DNA of 64,000 nt from Ligilactobacillus araffinosus DSM 20653 (GTDB lineage Bacteria; Bacillota; Bacilli; Lactobacillales; Lactobacillaceae). Positions within the stretch are counted from its first letter, which is position 1; every line of letters starts with the position of its first letter. Under the pieces are notes generated by a model. That model saw only the letters and a list, made by a program, of their open reading frames with translations. It was not told the origin of the DNA and searched no databases. Location: NCBI RefSeq assembly GCF_001435375.1, contig NZ_AYYZ01000029.1, forward strand, positions 370,460 to 434,459, in the 5' to 3' direction. The translations under genes were made by a program, and so were the position numbers. Of the stretch, positions 62,103 to 64,000 are shown piece after piece.

Positions 62103-63221
62103 TTACATAAACTGATATGGATTTGTATTTAATTTTGATTGATAAATGTCAATTTGCCAATCATTTTCCTGACTCCACTTTTGGAACAACTTTGTCAAAT
62201 GCGGCTTGCATTCGGATTCAATATAATGTCCCGCATCAACAGCACTCATTCCAGAAGCTAAGATATCATGGCCAACATGGTACGATACATCACCAGTCAG
62301 ATATAGGTCCGCATTTTTACTTAAAGCTTGCGGATAGAACCGTGCGCCTGAACCGCCAAGCAGTGCAATGCGTTGAACTTTCTGATCAATGTCCTTTGAA
62401 ATAACCCGGACGCCTGGAATATCAAAGACTTCTTCGCATTTAAGGGCAAATTCCTTAACCGTCATTGGTTCAGGAAGATTACCAACCCGACCCATACCAT
62501 ATTCTTGACCAAGGCCGTTAACTTCATTCAAATCATACATGAAATCTTCTTGCGGATGATTATCCTTCATGGCCTTTAAAACTTGAGCTTTAATTCGTGC
62601 AGGGAAGAAAACTTCGATTTTTTCTTGAACAACCTCGACCATTTCATCCTTATCATCGCCACTGTAAGAATGTTCATCATCGCGTGGAATGAAGCGACTA
62701 GTGCCCGTTAATGAGTATGAACAATCGCGATAGTTAGCCAAATTACCAGCTCCGGCAGCATTTAACGCATGCCGCATTGAGTCCGCCGTATTTGATTGGG
62801 TAAAGACTGCAAGTTTATACATCTTTTCTTCCCGAGTTGGCATCATTGGAATGGTGTCTTGAAGATCAAATAAACCGGCTAACCAATCATTCATTCCACC
62901 ATTAGCATTATCAAGGTTAGTATGTGCCCCATAAACTGTAATGTTATGTTTGATCAATTCAGCATACATTTGATTTTGCGGAATTGACAAATCAAATGGT
63001 TGGACTGGCCGAAACATTGCCGGATGATGTGCAAAGATGAAATCAACATGTTGGTCGATTGCTTCTTGAACTGTCTCTGGCCGCACATCCAGCGTGACCA
63101 TCATCTTGTGAACTTCTTGGTTTAAATCACCAAGCTGAAGTCCAACCGGATCACCATCTTCAGCCATCCATTTTGGTGCAAATTCTTCAAACCGGGAAAC
63201 AATATCTTTAACTTTTACCAT
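62103..63221 (-). CDS. Nif3-like dinuclear metal center protein (DUF34)
   Basis: The 372-residue protein has the N-terminal NIF3 half (MVTLDVRPETVQEAIDQHVD, FAHHPAMF, YGAHTNLDNANGG), an inserted PII-like middle domain (about residues 130-260) and the C-terminal half with ALLGGSGARFYPQALSKNAD, YLTGDVSYH and DAGHYIESE. The spaced His/Asp/Glu residues bind two metals. It is commonly encoded with trmK and rpoD and may be GTP cyclohydrolase-I-like or a metal chaperone; its role is unsettled. Overlaps trmK by 14 bases. Confidence 0.92.
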   Translation of the reverse strand: MVKVKDIVSRFEEFAPKWMAEDGDPVGLQLGDLNQEVHKMMVTLDVRPETVQEAIDQHVDFIFAHHPAMFRPVQPFDLSIPQNQMYAELIKHNITVYGAHTNLDNANGGMNDWLAGLFDLQDTIPMMPTREEKMYKLAVFTQSNTADSMRHALNAAGAGNLANYRDCSYSLTGTSRFIPRDDEHSYSGDDKDEMVEVVQEKIEVFFPARIKAQVLKAMKDNHPQEDFMYDLNEVNGLGQEYGMGRVGNLPEPMTVKEFALKCEEVFDIPGVRVISKDIDQKVQRIALLGGSGARFYPQALSKNADLYLTGDVSYHVGHDILASGMSAVDAGHYIESECKPHLTKLFQKWSQENDWQIDIYQSKLNTNPYQFM

Positions 63222-63915
63222 TGGCTAACACCTCTTTAATTAATTCGTTCTCATTTTTTAACTGAGCAAGTCGCTGGGTCGGCGGATTCGTTGCCTTTTG
63301 CATTTGGCTAATTGCCTTTTTATTCTTTTCAATTTCCTTTTCCCATTTTTTCGTAAAAGCATCATTTTGATGGTGTCTTAAAATCGGACCGAAAAAGAGA
63401 TCTTCAGAACTTAATCGCATTGGCTGACTAGCATATTTAGCAACAATAATCTCGTAGATGTGATCATCTTCCTCAAGAATATCTTCATGCATGATCTGAT
63501 AATGATTTGCTTGAAGCCATTGCCGTAAAACGTTACTTCCGACATTTGGTTGCAAAATCAATAACGGATGATTTTGCAACTTGGATTTATCTTTTTCCAA
63601 AATATTGCGAATCAACGTTCCACCCATGCCGCAAATGGTAATCGTATCAATTTGATCATCATCTTCAATGGCTTTCAATCCATCAGCAAAGCGCGGAAAG
63701 ATTTTTTCTTCCAAATGCTCACGCTGAATTTCATGAACCGCATTTTCATACGGGCCCTTTACGACTTCGCCAGCAACTCCATAGTCAATTATATGATTAA
63801 TTGCCAAATTTGCGGGTAAATATGCATGGTCAGAACCAATGTCAGCTAACCGAGCCCCTTGAGGAACATATGCGGCTGCTTTTGCTAATCGTTTTGATAA
63901 ATGATATGTGTCCAA
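63208..63915 (-). CDS. trmK: tRNA (adenine(22)-N1)-methyltransferase
   Basis: TrmK (235 residues) methylates A22 of tRNA with SAM. ARLADIGSDHAYLPANLAIN is the SAM-binding motif I, and TITICGMGGTLIRNIL and LILQPNVGSNVLRQWLQANH are family landmarks. C-terminal residues form the coiled-coil substrate-binding part (KKWEKEIEKNKKAISQMQKA). TTG start behind GAGG. Gene order rpoD-trmK-nif3-like is conserved in many Firmicutes. Confidence 0.94.
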   Translation of the reverse strand: MDTYHLSKRLAKAAAYVPQGARLADIGSDHAYLPANLAINHIIDYGVAGEVVKGPYENAVHEIQREHLEEKIFPRFADGLKAIEDDDQIDTITICGMGGTLIRNILEKDKSKLQNHPLLILQPNVGSNVLRQWLQANHYQIMHEDILEEDDHIYEIIVAKYASQPMRLSSEDLFFGPILRHHQNDAFTKKWEKEIEKNKKAISQMQKATNPPTQRLAQLKNENELIKEVLANGKS

Positions 63916-63928
63916 AATAAAACCTCGT

Positions 63929-64000
63929 TTATCTCATGAAATCTTTTAATTGCTTTGACCGTGATGGGTGGCGCAGCTTCCGCAATGCTTTGGCTTCGAT
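63929..64000 (-). CDS. rpoD: RNA polymerase sigma factor RpoD, C-terminal end
   Basis: The last 23 codons read IEAKALRKLRHPSRSKQLKD then FMR and stop, which is the end of region 4.2 of the primary sigma factor. The rest lies beyond the window. trmK starts 13 bases after the stop. Confidence 0.9.
   Translation of the reverse strand: MEAKALRKLRHPSRSKQLKDFMR

Noticed and set aside
1..64000. Prophage, integrated element or CRISPR array
   Set aside because: No integrase beyond XerS, no structural phage genes, no direct-repeat arrays with spacers and no terminal repeats around the AT-rich operon were found.

Overview
The window reads as chromosome of a low-GC lactic acid bacterium of the Lactobacillaceae. 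Supporting this: partial XerS recombinase and RpoD at the two ends; an SMK-box (SAM-III) riboswitch on metK, a class known from Lactobacillales; PyrR attenuation of uracil permease; C69 dipeptidase, PepT, a folB-K-E-C-P cluster, MurI, YaaA and many small peptide and amino-acid transport genes. Strong AGGAGG ribosome sites and frequent TTG starts fit the same group. I cannot name genus or species from sequence alone. I saw no rRNA, tRNA, CRISPR array, intact insertion sequence or prophage.

Layout. 1-6 kb: end of xerS, a broken membrane gene, then asnA plus an acidic amino-acid symporter behind an asparagine-rich leader peptide with a complete terminator/antiterminator arrangement, an APC permease and a CAAX protease. 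6-12 kb: PepD, a 41-codon lysine-rich gene, a zinc-type cation exporter, an HD phosphohydrolase, a GT8 glycosyltransferase and AhpC. 12-13.7 kb: a decayed stretch around a MarR gene with remnants of transporter genes. 13.7-20 kb: an eight-gene operon joining a three-gene ABC-2 type transporter to folate synthesis. 20-24 kb: an opposing efflux operon (two MFS, one EamA, a frameshifted acetyltransferase, an enterocin-A-type immunity protein). The same 14-bp palindrome lies at the promoters of these two operons. 24-26 kb: a small membrane protein and a DUF4143 ATPase behind a 30-bp perfect palindrome.

26-35 kb: OFA-type MFS, a stand-alone ribB, a YjeM-type permease, a secreted PepSY-like protein with an atypical response regulator, another permease and an EamA exporter. 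35-39.5 kb is an unusually AT-rich, tightly overlapping operon: LanC-like fragment, cytoplasmic subtilisin-like protease, ABC ATPase, ABC exporter and LytTR regulator. It looks like a ribosomal-peptide (lanthipeptide-like) locus cut off at its 5' end, where it abuts a truncated PLD-helicase gene. 40-53 kb: FMN reductase and EmrB-type MFS, nupC with an in-frame stop, PyrR-controlled uracil permease, metK, cfa, fumC and a heterodimeric ABC exporter whose first half also has an in-frame stop. 53-57 kb: small and hypothetical genes, among them a DUF5677-like protein divergent from a possible toxin-antitoxin-like pair. 57-64 kb: alpha/beta hydrolase, yaaA, murI, DeoR regulator, pepT, Nif3-like gene, trmK and the end of rpoD, a conserved chromosomal arrangement.

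The strongest new observation is the asnA leader (808-967): nine Asn codons in a 24-residue peptide, a hairpin over the control codons, a 13-bp antiterminator pairing and an overlapping intrinsic terminator. This is classical ribosome-mediated attenuation in a group where amino-acid genes are usually controlled by T-boxes. Several genes carry single disabling changes (GNAT frameshift, nupC TAA, ABC TAG, helicase truncation), so the genome is either eroding or the assembly has errors at these places.
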